Shown: positions 36,587 to 45,248 of the stretch, in pieces
Layout: the number at the start of each line of letters is the position of its first letter
Position numbering within the stretch: position 1 is the first letter of the stretch
DNA from: Leucobacter chromiiresistens
GTDB lineage: Bacteria; Actinomycetota; Actinomycetes; Actinomycetales; Microbacteriaceae
Assembly (NCBI RefSeq): GCF_900102345.1
Contig: NZ_FNKB01000001.1
Location: 248,001-312,000 of the forward strand
Length of the DNA: 64,000 bases
Direction: 5' to 3'
Program-made: the position numbers and the translations under genes
The notes under the pieces: model-generated
What the model was told of the DNA's origin: nothing
What the model saw: only the letters and a program-made list of their open reading frames with translations
Database searches by the model: none

Positions 36587-37999
36587 TCAGGCGGCGGCGG
36601 TCTCGCGCTCGGCCGGGAGCGCGCTGCTGCCCGCGCGACGCCGCACGAGCAGCAGGTACACCGCCGCCGTCACGGCGAACCCGACGAGCCACGCGATGTC
36701 GATGCCCTGGAGCGGCGCCGCGAGCGGGCCGGTGAACAGGGGCGTGATCATGAAGGGCACCTGCGAGAGCAGCCCGATCCCGTAGCTCGCGAGCCCCACG
36801 GCGTTCCACTTGCCGTACCGCCCGCCGGTCGGGTCGAAGAGATCCGCCACCGCGTAGTGGCCCTTCTGCACGATGAAGTAGTCGGCGAGGTTGATCGCCG
36901 ACCACGGGATCAGCACGTACAGCAGCAGGGTGAGGAAGCTCTCGAACATCGTCATGAAGTCGCCCTGGCCGAGAATCGCGATCAGCGTGGCGAGCACGCC
37001 GCACGCGATCGTCGTCCACACCCGGGTGGCCGAGGTGATGACGGTCTTGAAATTCGACTGCATCACCGTCAGCGCGTTCATCACGGCCGAGTACAGCTCG
37101 ACGCCGTTGATGAGCGCGGAGCTCACCGCGAAGACGATGAGCACGATCATGCCGACCGGGCCGAGGAAGTCGCCGAGGGCCGCGAGCGGGTTCTCGGGGT
37201 TCGCGGCGCCGAGCAGCACGCCCAGCGTCATGACGAACACCGAGCTCACCACGAGCCCCAGGTACGTGCTCCAGAAGGCCGTCTTCGGGCCGGTGGTCTT
37301 CGGCAGGTATCGCGAGTAGTCGGAGACGTACGGCGCGTACGCCAGCTGCCAGACGATGCCGATGGCGAGCATCGCGAAGAACCCTTCGAAGGTGAACGCC
37401 GCCTCCGCGCGCTGCGAGGTGACCTCGGGCTTCGTCCAGAACATGATCATCGAGACCGTCACCGCGATGGCGATGACGATCGACAGCCACACCATCGTCT
37501 TGCGCAGCAGGTCGTAGCCGAAGACGCAGAGCACGATGCCGATGGCCGCGAACGCGAGGATCGCGACGGTGCCGTCGAACTCGGGGAAGACGGCGGCGAG
37601 CGCGTCCTTCGCGACGATCAGGATGCTCGCGAAGAAGCCCATGAACATCACGAACGCGATCAGCGCGAAGAGGCTCGCCCCGAGGTAGCCGAACTGGGCG
37701 CGGGCCTGCAGCATCTGCGGAATGCCGAGGTGCGGCCCCTGCGACGCGTGCAGCGCCGATCCGAACGCTCCGATCACGTTGCCCGCGAGGATCGCGACGA
37801 TGCTCCAGCCGATCGGCAGGCCGTACGCGCCGCTCGCCACCGCGCCGGTGACGACGGTGAGGGGCATCATGTTGAGGCCGACCCAGATGGCGAACAGCGA
37901 CCAGTTGGTGCCGGTGCGCTCGTTCTCGGGGATCGGCATGATGTGCTGCTGTTCGAAGCGCACGAACGTCTGGGTGACGACGGGGGGTTCTTGCGACAT
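36587..37999 (-). CDS. NCS1-family nucleobase/cation symporter
   Basis: A 470-residue transporter with about 12 hydrophobic segments. The first cytoplasmic region NERTGTNWSLFAIWVGLNMMPLTVVTGAVA is characteristic of NCS1 proteins of the CodB/PucI type, which carry cytosine, allantoin, hydantoins or related compounds. It is downstream of a class III aminotransferase by 148 bp on the same strand. The ligand cannot be told from the sequence, though the neighbours suggest an amino or ureido compound. Confidence 0.85.
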   Translation of the reverse strand: MSQEPPVVTQTFVRFEQQHIMPIPENERTGTNWSLFAIWVGLNMMPLTVVTGAVASGAYGLPIGWSIVAILAGNVIGAFGSALHASQGPHLGIPQMLQARAQFGYLGASLFALIAFVMFMGFFASILIVAKDALAAVFPEFDGTVAILAFAAIGIVLCVFGYDLLRKTMVWLSIVIAIAVTVSMIMFWTKPEVTSQRAEAAFTFEGFFAMLAIGIVWQLAYAPYVSDYSRYLPKTTGPKTAFWSTYLGLVVSSVFVMTLGVLLGAANPENPLAALGDFLGPVGMIVLIVFAVSSALINGVELYSAVMNALTVMQSNFKTVITSATRVWTTIACGVLATLIAILGQGDFMTMFESFLTLLLYVLIPWSAINLADYFIVQKGHYAVADLFDPTGGRYGKWNAVGLASYGIGLLSQVPFMITPLFTGPLAAPLQGIDIAWLVGFAVTAAVYLLLVRRRAGSSALPAERETAAA

Positions 38000-38124
38000 G
38001 GTTCTCTCTCCTTCGAGTGCTCATCGCGTGCGCATGCTTCCGGGCAGCGCGGGATCGCCCCGCGCGATGCGTGCGAGGCGACGCGGGCGGCTCGCCCCGT
38101 GCGTCCTCGGTGACGCACGCGTGA

Positions 38125-38142
38125 GCCGCCCGAAGAGGCGGC
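38125..38142 (-). terminator. Hairpin after the aminotransferase gene
   Basis: GCCGCC at 38125-38130 and GGCGGC at 38137-38142 form a 6-bp stem with a 6-nt loop, six bases past the stop of the aminotransferase on the minus strand. A second hairpin (GCGGGGCT with AGCCCCGC) spans the stop codon itself. No T tract follows, so it could be an attenuator within a longer transcript. Confidence 0.4.
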
Positions 38143-38147
38143 GGGGC

Positions 38148-39584
38148 TTACAGCCCCGCGCGATCCGATGCGAGGGTGAACGCCCGGTCGAGCAGCGATG
38201 CGAGCTCGTCGATGTCGTCGCGCGTCATCACGAGCGGCGGCGACACCTGCACGAGCGGGTTGCCCTCCGCGTCGATGGCGACGCGGCACAGCAGGCCAAC
38301 CTCGGCGAGCGCCGGGTTCAGGTGCCCGCTCACGAAGTCCGCGGCGGGGAGCGCCTCCGCGCTCCACCGCTTCGCGGCGTGGTCGGTGACGAGCTCGAAG
38401 CTGCGGTGGAAGCCGTCGCCGCGCAGGTCGCCGACGATCCCGGCGTGCTTCTCCGCGAGTTCGCCGAGCTTCTCCCCGAGGTAGGGGCTGAGGGCGGCGA
38501 CGTTCTCGACCACCCCTTCGCGCTCCATGATCTCGAGGTTCTTCAGCGCCGCGGCGCACGCGACCGGGTGGCCGCCGTAGGTGAGGGCGTGGTTGAACAT
38601 GCCGACGGGCCCGTCGAGCACGGTCTCGATGATCCGGTCGCTCGCGATCACGCCGCCGAGCGGCATGTAGGCCGAGGCGATGCCCTTGGCGAACGTGATC
38701 ATGTCGGGCTGGAAGCCGTAGTGGGCCGACCCGAACCACGATCCGAGACGACCGTACCCGGTGATCACCTCGTCGGCGATGAGCAGGATGCCGTGGGTGT
38801 CGCAGAGGCGGCGCACCCCCGCGAAGTACTCGGGCGTCGGCGGGGTGAGGCTGCCGCCGGCGTTCTGCAGCGGCTCCATGATGATCGCGGCGATCGTGTC
38901 GGCGCCCTCCTGCACGATCAGCGATTCGAGCTCGGCGAGCAGGAACGCGGTGGTCTGCTCCGCCGTCTCGCCTTCGGGCCGGCGGTAGCGCTTCGTGTTG
39001 TGCGTGTGGCGCACCCCGTTCATGAGCGGCTCGAACATCTTGCGCACGTCGGTCATGCCGTTGAGCGACATCGCCCCGAAGCTCGTGCCGTGGTAGGCGA
39101 CGCGTCGGGCGATGAACTTGTAGCGCGCGTGGTCGCCGCGGGTGATGTGGTACTGCCGGGCGAGCTTGATCGCGGCCTCGTTCGACTCGCCGCCGCCCGA
39201 TGCGAAGAACACGCGGTTCAGGTCTCCGGGCGCGAGCTCGGCGATCTTCTGGGCGAGCAGGGCGGCCGGCGGGTGGGTGACGCTCCAGGTGGTCTGGTAG
39301 GGCAGCGCCGCGAGCTGCTCGCGCACCGCGTCGCCGACCTCGGCGCCGTGGGTGTAGCCGAGCTGCACGCAGAAGAGGCCGGCGAGCCCGTCGAAGAAGC
39401 GCCGTCCGCTCTCGTCGAAGACGGAGCAGTGCTCGCCGCGCACGAAGACCGGCAGCTCGTCGTCGCGGTACTTGCCGGCGGGGGTGAAGTTCATCACGAG
39501 GTGCCGCTTCGCGATCTCGGCGATGCCGCTCGGCACCTCGCTCTCGGGTGCGCGCTCTGCGATGGTCTCGGGCTGCAGCGTCAT
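38148..39584 (-). CDS. Class III omega-aminotransferase
   Basis: A 478-residue PLP enzyme of the beta-alanine/GABA:pyruvate aminotransferase type. SGGGESNEAAIKLARQYH binds PLP phosphate, ILLIADEVITGYGRLGSWFG carries the cofactor Asp, and the Schiff-base Lys is in MITFAKGIASAYMPLGG. ATG 39584 is chosen for its AAAGGACC site; the frame extends upstream without homology. It would convert an omega-amine to an aldehyde for the dehydrogenase encoded upstream at 39745-41235. Its own promoter is likely in the 160-bp gap before it. Confidence 0.9.
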   Translation of the reverse strand: MTLQPETIAERAPESEVPSGIAEIAKRHLVMNFTPAGKYRDDELPVFVRGEHCSVFDESGRRFFDGLAGLFCVQLGYTHGAEVGDAVREQLAALPYQTTWSVTHPPAALLAQKIAELAPGDLNRVFFASGGGESNEAAIKLARQYHITRGDHARYKFIARRVAYHGTSFGAMSLNGMTDVRKMFEPLMNGVRHTHNTKRYRRPEGETAEQTTAFLLAELESLIVQEGADTIAAIIMEPLQNAGGSLTPPTPEYFAGVRRLCDTHGILLIADEVITGYGRLGSWFGSAHYGFQPDMITFAKGIASAYMPLGGVIASDRIIETVLDGPVGMFNHALTYGGHPVACAAALKNLEIMEREGVVENVAALSPYLGEKLGELAEKHAGIVGDLRGDGFHRSFELVTDHAAKRWSAEALPAADFVSGHLNPALAEVGLLCRVAIDAEGNPLVQVSPPLVMTRDDIDELASLLDRAFTLASDRAGL

Positions 39585-39744
39585 GTTCTCTGGTCCTTTC
39601 AGTCGGCGGTGACTGGGCGGTGAGGGAGGGAAAGCCGGGTCGGATCCCAGTGTCCCAGCGCCCGCTCGATCGGTAAAATAGTCTTTCGAGGTGTTCGCCA
39701 TCACCTGAAGTGATGGAGGTGCGGGGCGGCGGTCGCCGGCGGGC
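39585..39744 (-). promoter_or_regulatory. Promoter region for aminotransferase, with hairpin
   Basis: CCATCAC at 39698-39704 pairs with GTGATGG at 39710-39716, forming a short stem that may end the aldehyde dehydrogenase transcript. GTAAAATAG at 39673-39681 (CTATTTTAC on the coding strand) is shared exactly with the RidA-LysR region at 45159-45167, so both may be controlled by the same factor or use TATTTT as -10 box. Confidence 0.4.
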
Positions 39745-41235
39745 TCACCCCCACTGCAGCCACGTCGTCTTGTAGTCGGTGTAGTTCTCGAGCGCGTGCA
39801 CCGACAGGTCTCGCCCGAATCCCGACTGCTTGAAGCCGCCGAACGGCGTGGTGAAGCCGAGCGCGTCCACCGTGTTCACCGAGACGGTGCCGGCCACCAG
39901 CCGCTGCGAGACGCGGTGCGCCCGCGAGAGGCTGCCCGTCCACAGCGACGCGGCGAGGCCGTACGGCGTCTCGTTCGCGCGCGCGATCGCCTCCTCCTCC
40001 GTGTCGAACGGGGCCACGACGGCCACTGGGCCGAAGATCTCGCGGGTGTGCAGCTCGTGGTCGGCCGGTACGTCGGTCACGATCGTCGGCTCGATGAAGG
40101 CGCGGGAACCGTTGATCTCGGGCCGGGCGCCGCCCGCGGCGATCCTGCCGTCGCGCCGCGCCCGCTCGATCGTCGCCCACACCTCATCGGCGTGCCGTTC
40201 GGAGACGAGCGCGCCGATGCCCGACGCGGGGTCGAGGGGATCGCCGGGCGCGTAGGCCCGCGCCGCCTCCGCGTAGAGCGCGAGGAACTCCTCGTACACC
40301 TCGCGCTCGACGAAGATGCGCGAGTTGGCCGAGCACACCTCGCCCTGGTTGTAGAAGCTGCCGAAGGCCGCCTTCTCGGCGGCGGCTCGCAGGTCGTCGC
40401 AGTCGGCGAAGATCAGGTTCGCGCTCTTGCCGCCCGCTTCGAGGGCGAGCCGCTTCAGGTTCGACTGCCCCGCGTACTGCTGCAGCTGCTTCGCGACCTC
40501 GGTCGATCCGGTGAAGGCGAGCATGTCGACGTCGTCGTGCAGGGCGAGCGCGCGGCCCACGGTGGATCCCCGCCCCGTCACCACGTTCAGCACGCCCGCC
40601 GGGATTCCGGCTTCGATCGCGAGCTCGGCGAGCAGCAGCGTCGAGTGCGATGCCTCCACCGGCGGCTTGACGACCACCGAGTTGCCTGCGGCGAGGGCGG
40701 GCGCGAGCTTCCAGGTCGCGATCTCGAGCGGGTAGTTCCACGCCACGATCACCGCGACGACGCCGAGCGCCTCGCGCGTGACGAGCGCCGTCGATCCCGG
40801 CGGCGTCACGGGGATCAGATCCTCCTGCTTCTCGATGGCCTCGCCGTAGAACCGGTAGAGCGCCGCGGAGCCGGGAGCGTCGATCGTCGCGGCTTCGCGC
40901 ACCGGCTTGCCCATGTCGAGCGAGTCGTACAGCGCGAACTCGTCGGCCCGCGCCTCGATCAGCCGCGCGAGTTCGAGCAGGCGCTCGCGCCGGTGGCCGG
41001 CGCCCGCGCGCGACCAGGCGCCGGATGCGTAGGTGCGCCGGGCCGATGCGACCGCCGTGTCGACGTCCGCCTCGGTGCAGGCGTGGATCTGCGACAGCAC
41101 GGCTCCCGTCGCCGGGTTGGTCTTCGCGATGGTCTGCCCCGAGCTCCCGTCGACCCGGGCGCCGTCGATCACCGGCCTGCCGTCGAAGGGGAGCGCGGCC
41201 GCTGCGGCCTGCCATTCTGCGTGAGTCTGGGTCAT
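39745..41235 (-). CDS. Aldehyde dehydrogenase, aminoaldehyde/betaine type
   Basis: A 496-residue ALDH. VAVIVAWNYPLEIATWKLAPALAAG and KPPVEASHSTLLLAEL are cofactor-domain motifs. The base Glu is in LALEAGGKSANLIF and the nucleophile Cys in NQGEVCSANSR. It resembles PuuC/gamma-aminobutyraldehyde dehydrogenase-type enzymes. Its ATG overlaps the MHS transporter stop (ATGA). With the class III aminotransferase it could take an omega-amine through an aldehyde to an acid. Confidence 0.9.
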   Translation of the reverse strand: MTQTHAEWQAAAAALPFDGRPVIDGARVDGSSGQTIAKTNPATGAVLSQIHACTEADVDTAVASARRTYASGAWSRAGAGHRRERLLELARLIEARADEFALYDSLDMGKPVREAATIDAPGSAALYRFYGEAIEKQEDLIPVTPPGSTALVTREALGVVAVIVAWNYPLEIATWKLAPALAAGNSVVVKPPVEASHSTLLLAELAIEAGIPAGVLNVVTGRGSTVGRALALHDDVDMLAFTGSTEVAKQLQQYAGQSNLKRLALEAGGKSANLIFADCDDLRAAAEKAAFGSFYNQGEVCSANSRIFVEREVYEEFLALYAEAARAYAPGDPLDPASGIGALVSERHADEVWATIERARRDGRIAAGGARPEINGSRAFIEPTIVTDVPADHELHTREIFGPVAVVAPFDTEEEAIARANETPYGLAASLWTGSLSRAHRVSQRLVAGTVSVNTVDALGFTTPFGGFKQSGFGRDLSVHALENYTDYKTTWLQWG

Positions 41236-42695
41236 GACCGGTCTCCTTCGGCGAGGGTGTTCGTGGTGTTGGTGGTGCTGGTGCTGGGGGTGTCGGTGCT
41301 GGTGGTCTTCGAGGCCGCGGCGGCCGGGGTGCCCGGCGCAGTGCGGAGGTCGGGGATCGTGACGGTCGCGGTCTCGAGATCCTGCGCCTTGAGCAGCGAG
41401 ATGCCGCGGGTCTCGGGCAGGCTGAGCACGGTCACCAAGCCGACGAGGCCGACGCCGACCAGAAAGTATCCGGGAACGAGCTGGTCGCCGGTCGCGTCGA
41501 TGAGCCAGGTCAGCAGGTACGGCGCGGTGCCGGCGAACAGCGCGGCGGTGACGGCGTAGGCGATCGAGAGGCCGGTCTGACGCGTACGGGTCGGGAAGAG
41601 TTCGACGACGGTGACGGCGTGCGTGCCGAGCACGATCGCGAGGATCAGGGCGAGACCGAGCGTCGACGCGAACGTCGCCCACGGCGCGGGATCGTTCATC
41701 AGCATGAACAGCGGCACGGAGAGCACGGTGAGCGCGATCGCCGCCGTGAGCAGCACGGGCTTGCGCCCGACGCGATCCGAGAGGATGCCCGCGAGGGGCA
41801 CGACGATGAGCCCGAGCGCGGAGGCGAGCGTCGAGAGGAGCGCGGCACTGCCGGCGTCGATGCCGACGGTGACCTCCTGGTAGGTGAGCAGGTACACGAG
41901 CACGACGTAGAACGTCACGTTCATGAAGATCTCCATGCCGCAGGTCTGGATGAACTCCTTGAGGTTGCGCTGGAAGACCTCGGCGACGGGGGCGTGCGAG
42001 ACGGTCTCGAGCTGCTGCAGCTGCTGGAACTCGGGGGTGTCCTCGATCTTGCGGCGGATGTAGAGGCCGATGAAGCCGAGCGGCACCGTGACGAGGAATG
42101 GGATGCGCCAGGCCCAGTCGGCGATCTGCTGCGGGTCGAAGGCGAGGTTGAGCAGGAAGACGACGAACGAGGCGAGCAGGAACCCGAGGAGGCTCCCGAA
42201 CTCGAGCCAGCTGACGCCGAAGCCGCGGCGCTTCGCGGGCGAGAACTCGCCGAGGAAGGCGGCGGCGCTGCCGAACTCGCCCCCGGCCGCAAGGCCCTGC
42301 ACGATGCGCGTCATGATGAGCAGGATCGGAGCGGCGATGCCGATGGCGGAGTAGCCGGGCAGGATGCCGAGCACGAGCGTCGACAGCGCCATCGCGAGAA
42401 TCACGATGGAGAGCGTCTGCTTGCGCCCGAGCCGGTCGCCGAGGCGCCCGAAGATGATCGCGCCGATCGGTCGCACGAGGAAGGAGACGGCGAAGACGGC
42501 GAAGGTCGCGAGCAGGCCCGCGGTCGCGCTCTCCTCGGGGAAGAACACGGACGCGATGGTGCCGGCGAGGTACGCGTAGACGGCCCAGTCGAACCAGTGC
42601 ACGAGCACGCCGATGGCGCCGGCGGCGACGCTCTTGCGCAGGCTCTTGCGGTCGACGAGTTCGCTGAGTTCTCGGATGGGTTCGGAGGTCGACAT
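41232..42695 (-). CDS. MHS-family major facilitator transporter
   Basis: A 487-residue permease with about 12 segments. GRLGDRLGRKQTLSIVI and the second GILSDRVGRKPVLLT are MFS loop motifs. RIVQGLAAGGEFGSAAAFLGEF is typical of the metabolite:H+ symporter subfamily (proline/betaine, 2-oxoglutarate). The C-terminal 35 residues are a Ser/Thr/Asn/Pro tail. The start ATG 42695 is favoured by AGGAATCG; an upstream ATG exists at 42770. Confidence 0.88.
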   Translation of the reverse strand: MSTSEPIRELSELVDRKSLRKSVAAGAIGVLVHWFDWAVYAYLAGTIASVFFPEESATAGLLATFAVFAVSFLVRPIGAIIFGRLGDRLGRKQTLSIVILAMALSTLVLGILPGYSAIGIAAPILLIMTRIVQGLAAGGEFGSAAAFLGEFSPAKRRGFGVSWLEFGSLLGFLLASFVVFLLNLAFDPQQIADWAWRIPFLVTVPLGFIGLYIRRKIEDTPEFQQLQQLETVSHAPVAEVFQRNLKEFIQTCGMEIFMNVTFYVVLVYLLTYQEVTVGIDAGSAALLSTLASALGLIVVPLAGILSDRVGRKPVLLTAAIALTVLSVPLFMLMNDPAPWATFASTLGLALILAIVLGTHAVTVVELFPTRTRQTGLSIAYAVTAALFAGTAPYLLTWLIDATGDQLVPGYFLVGVGLVGLVTVLSLPETRGISLLKAQDLETATVTIPDLRTAPGTPAAAASKTTSTDTPSTSTTNTTNTLAEGDRS

Positions 42696-42840
42696 CGACG
42701 ATTCCTTTGCTGCTGGGAGGAGTGATGGGTCGCGAGGGCATCGCGGATCGCGCGCGTGCGATCGGCGCACCGCGCTCGGCGTGCGGCGCGCCTCCGCATT
42801 CCGCGGCCCGCGGGGGCGGCTCGGCGGCTGCGGGCGGCGG

Positions 42841-43992
42841 CTACCCGGATCCGCCGCGCGCCCGGGCCACGTCGAGCGCGGTCCAGGCGAGCGCGGTGGC
42901 GCCGTCGCGCAGCGCTCGCTCGGCTGCGGGGCCGACGCAGGCCTCGGCGAAGGCGGGCTGGTGGTTCGACGCGGTGCCGCCGACGCCGATGTAGGGGTGG
43001 ATCGCGTCGACGACCGCCGAGACGTTGCCCATGTCGGTCGAGGCGCGGTTCATGGTGGCCGCCTCGGGCGGCACGTCGAAGTCGCGCCCGAGCGCGATCG
43101 CGTTGCGGCGGTACGCCTCGAGCGCCTCGACGTCGGTGCGCATCTCGGCGTACCGTTCGCTCTCGGGGGTGATGGTGAGGGTCGTGCCCGTGGCGAGCGC
43201 GCCCGCCTCGAAGCAGCGCCGCACGCGCGCTTCGAGTGCGAGGAGCTGCTCCGTGGTCTCGGCCCGCACGTACCAGCGCCCCTCGGTGCGCTCGGGGATC
43301 GCGTTGGGCGCCTCTCCGCCGCGCGTCTGCACGCCGTGCACGCGCACTCCGGAGGGGAGCTGCTGCCGCAGCAGCGCGATGGCCGTCTGGGCGATGATGA
43401 ACGCGTCGTTCGCGTTCACCCCGCGCTCGGGGTAGGCGGCGGCGTGAGCGGCGACGCCGTCGTACTGCACGTGCCAGTGCGCCACGGCGAAGGGGCGGGC
43501 TTCGGCCACGTCGACGGGGGCGGGGTGGGCCATGAGCGCGAGGTCGAGCTCGGCGAATGCGCCGCGTCGCAGCAGTTCGATCTTGCCGCCGCCGCCCTCC
43601 TCGGCGGGCGTGCCGATCACCTCGACCGCGACGCCGACCTCGTTCGCGACGGCGGCGAGGGCGATGGCGGCCCCCGTCGACATGGCGGCGATCAGGTTGT
43701 GGCCGCAGGCGTGGCCGAGCCCGGGCAGGGCGTCGTACTCGGCGAGCAGCCCGACGGTGAAGCGCGCAGCGCCCGGATCGCCGAAGGTCGCCCGGAGCGC
43801 GGTGTCGAGGCCGAGGTAGGGGCGCTCGACCGTGAATCCGTGCGACGCGAGCAGCGCGGCGACCGCAGTCGACGAGCGGTGCTCCCGCCAGCCCGGCTCG
43901 GGGTCGCCGTGCAGGCGGTTCGACAGCGCGACGAGGTCGGCGTCGATGCGCTCGCGCTCGGCGGCGATGCGCTCCTTCAGCGCGTCACTCAT
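42841..43992 (-). CDS. M20 family amidohydrolase
   Basis: A 383-residue metal-dependent hydrolase. LLAEYDALPGLGHACGHN carries the first metal ligands, and GTPAEEGGGGK holds the catalytic and bridging Glu. NRASTDMGNVS and the late GTASNHQPAF complete the site. The set resembles AbgB/ACY1L2-type amidohydrolases rather than exopeptidases. It would release an amino compound from an N-acyl or dipeptide-like substrate brought in by the adjacent transporter. It overlaps the DUF1028 gene by 8 bp. Confidence 0.87.
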   Translation of the reverse strand: MSDALKERIAAERERIDADLVALSNRLHGDPEPGWREHRSSTAVAALLASHGFTVERPYLGLDTALRATFGDPGAARFTVGLLAEYDALPGLGHACGHNLIAAMSTGAAIALAAVANEVGVAVEVIGTPAEEGGGGKIELLRRGAFAELDLALMAHPAPVDVAEARPFAVAHWHVQYDGVAAHAAAYPERGVNANDAFIIAQTAIALLRQQLPSGVRVHGVQTRGGEAPNAIPERTEGRWYVRAETTEQLLALEARVRRCFEAGALATGTTLTITPESERYAEMRTDVEALEAYRRNAIALGRDFDVPPEAATMNRASTDMGNVSAVVDAIHPYIGVGGTASNHQPAFAEACVGPAAERALRDGATALAWTALDVARARGGSG

Positions 43993-44662
43993 CGCCGGGC
44001 ACCCCGTACGACGGCGCGGCCGACGGGTCGAGGCCGCGGTCGACGTACGCGTCGCGCTGCGGCAGCCACACGTCGAGCGCTCGGCGCAGTTCGACGATCG
44101 GGTGCTCCGACCAGTCGACGCGCAGGTCGGTGACGCGCCAGCCGGCGTTCGCGACGACGGAGATGCCGGCGGAGTGCACGGGGCCCGCCTCGCCGCCCGC
44201 GTCGATCGCGGCCTCCAGCGCTGCGAGGAGCCGCTGCTCGATCGGGCCCTCCGAGGCGAGCGCCGTCTCCACCAGCGCGTCGAGCACGTCGAGGCTCGCG
44301 AGCATGTTGCCGCCCGCGACGGCGTTCTCCCGCTCCGCGGAGCCGAAGACGCCGAGCGCCTGCGCACCCGAGTGGACCGCGGTGCGCCCCTCGGCGTCGA
44401 TCACGAGCAGCTGACGGTAGGCGATCGAGGCGTCGTCGGCTGCGGAGACCACGGCTTCGAGGGCCTGCGCCGCCGCGTCGCCCGCGCGCAGGCGGTCGAG
44501 GAGCCGGTGGCCGAGCCGCGGGTCGGTGACGTTCTGCGAGTGGGCTCCGCCGACGCGGTCGGCGAGGTTCACGCAGCGCGCCGCCACCGCGGGGGAGGAC
44601 GACGAGATGGCCGATCCGAACTCCCCCGACTCGGGGTCGCGCAGCAGCAGTGAGAAGGTCAT
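43985..44662 (-). CDS. DUF1028 protein
   Basis: A 225-residue protein beginning MTFSLLLRDPESGEFGSAISS, the consensus start of DUF1028 proteins, which are predicted Ntn-hydrolase-like enzymes. VIDAEGRTAVHSGAQAL and NAVAGGNMLAS are the other conserved stretches. It is embedded between RidA and M20 genes. Similar DUF1028-RidA-peptidase groupings are known but the reaction is not. Confidence 0.85.
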   Translation of the reverse strand: MTFSLLLRDPESGEFGSAISSSSPAVAARCVNLADRVGGAHSQNVTDPRLGHRLLDRLRAGDAAAQALEAVVSAADDASIAYRQLLVIDAEGRTAVHSGAQALGVFGSAERENAVAGGNMLASLDVLDALVETALASEGPIEQRLLAALEAAIDAGGEAGPVHSAGISVVANAGWRVTDLRVDWSEHPIVELRRALDVWLPQRDAYVDRGLDPSAAPSYGVPGDE

Positions 44663-44666
44663 GCGC

Positions 44667-45131
44667 TCACCGCTCGCTCAGCACGGCGGTCGCGTCGATC
44701 TCGACGAGCCACTCGGGGCGGGCGAGGGCCTGCACGACGATGCCGGTCGAGACGGGGTAGACGCCGCGCAGCCACTTGCCGACGGTGCGGTAGACGTCTT
44801 CGCGGTAGCGCGGATCGACGATGTAGATGGTGACCTTCACGATGTCGGCGAGTCGGCTGCCCGCCTCCGCGAGCAGCATCTCGATGTTGGCCATCGCCTG
44901 CTCGGTCTGGGCGGCGACGTCGCCGATGCCGACGGATTCGCGGGTGTCGAGGTCCTGCCCGATCTGCCCGCGCAGGTAGACGACGCCGCCCGCCACGACC
45001 GCCTGGCACAGGTCGTTGTCGAGGTTCTGCTCGGGATACGTCTCTTTCGTGTTGAACTTGCGCAGACGCACGTGGGTCGTTTCCGTCACGGGTTCCTCCT
45101 CGTCGAGTGGCGCTCGTGCGCCCGGCTTCAC
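44667..45131 (-). CDS. RidA-like protein lacking the usual catalytic Arg
   Basis: A 154-residue RidA-superfamily protein (VYLRGQIGQDLDTRESVG, then IVKVTIYIVDPRYREDVYRTVG). The C-terminal signature reads VSTGIVVQALARPEWLVEIDA; the position that is Arg in archetypal RidA appears to be Ser/Thr, so imine deaminase activity may be absent. It is the first gene of the minus-strand catabolic operon, divergent from the LysR gene. Confidence 0.83.
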   Translation of the reverse strand: MKPGARAPLDEEEPVTETTHVRLRKFNTKETYPEQNLDNDLCQAVVAGGVVYLRGQIGQDLDTRESVGIGDVAAQTEQAMANIEMLLAEAGSRLADIVKVTIYIVDPRYREDVYRTVGKWLRGVYPVSTGIVVQALARPEWLVEIDATAVLSER

Positions 45132-45248
45132 TTCATTCTCGAAGCGCCCTCGGCATCTGTAAAATAGCTAAAAGTTACGCACGTCATCTGTCGATCAGAT
45201 CGTGCCGAGCGCGTCTCGACGGCGCGCGATCGAGCGAGGAGGCCCGGC
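45132..45248. promoter_or_regulatory. Divergent RidA-LysR control region
   Basis: GTAA at 45159-45162 and TTAC at 45175-45178 with 12 bases between form an imperfect LysR-type box inside an A/T-rich patch. GTAAAATAG at 45159-45167 is repeated exactly before the aminotransferase gene at 39673-39681. Confidence 0.5.

Noticed and set aside
38125..38167. Riboswitch before the NCS1 permease
   Set aside because: The two hairpins overlap or directly follow the aminotransferase stop and no purine or xanthine aptamer core is visible; a terminator or attenuator is simpler.
39745..42741. 998-codon frame suggesting a transporter-ALDH fusion
   Set aside because: The upstream part is a shifted frame of the MHS gene; the ALDH starts at ATG 41235, which overlaps the MHS stop.
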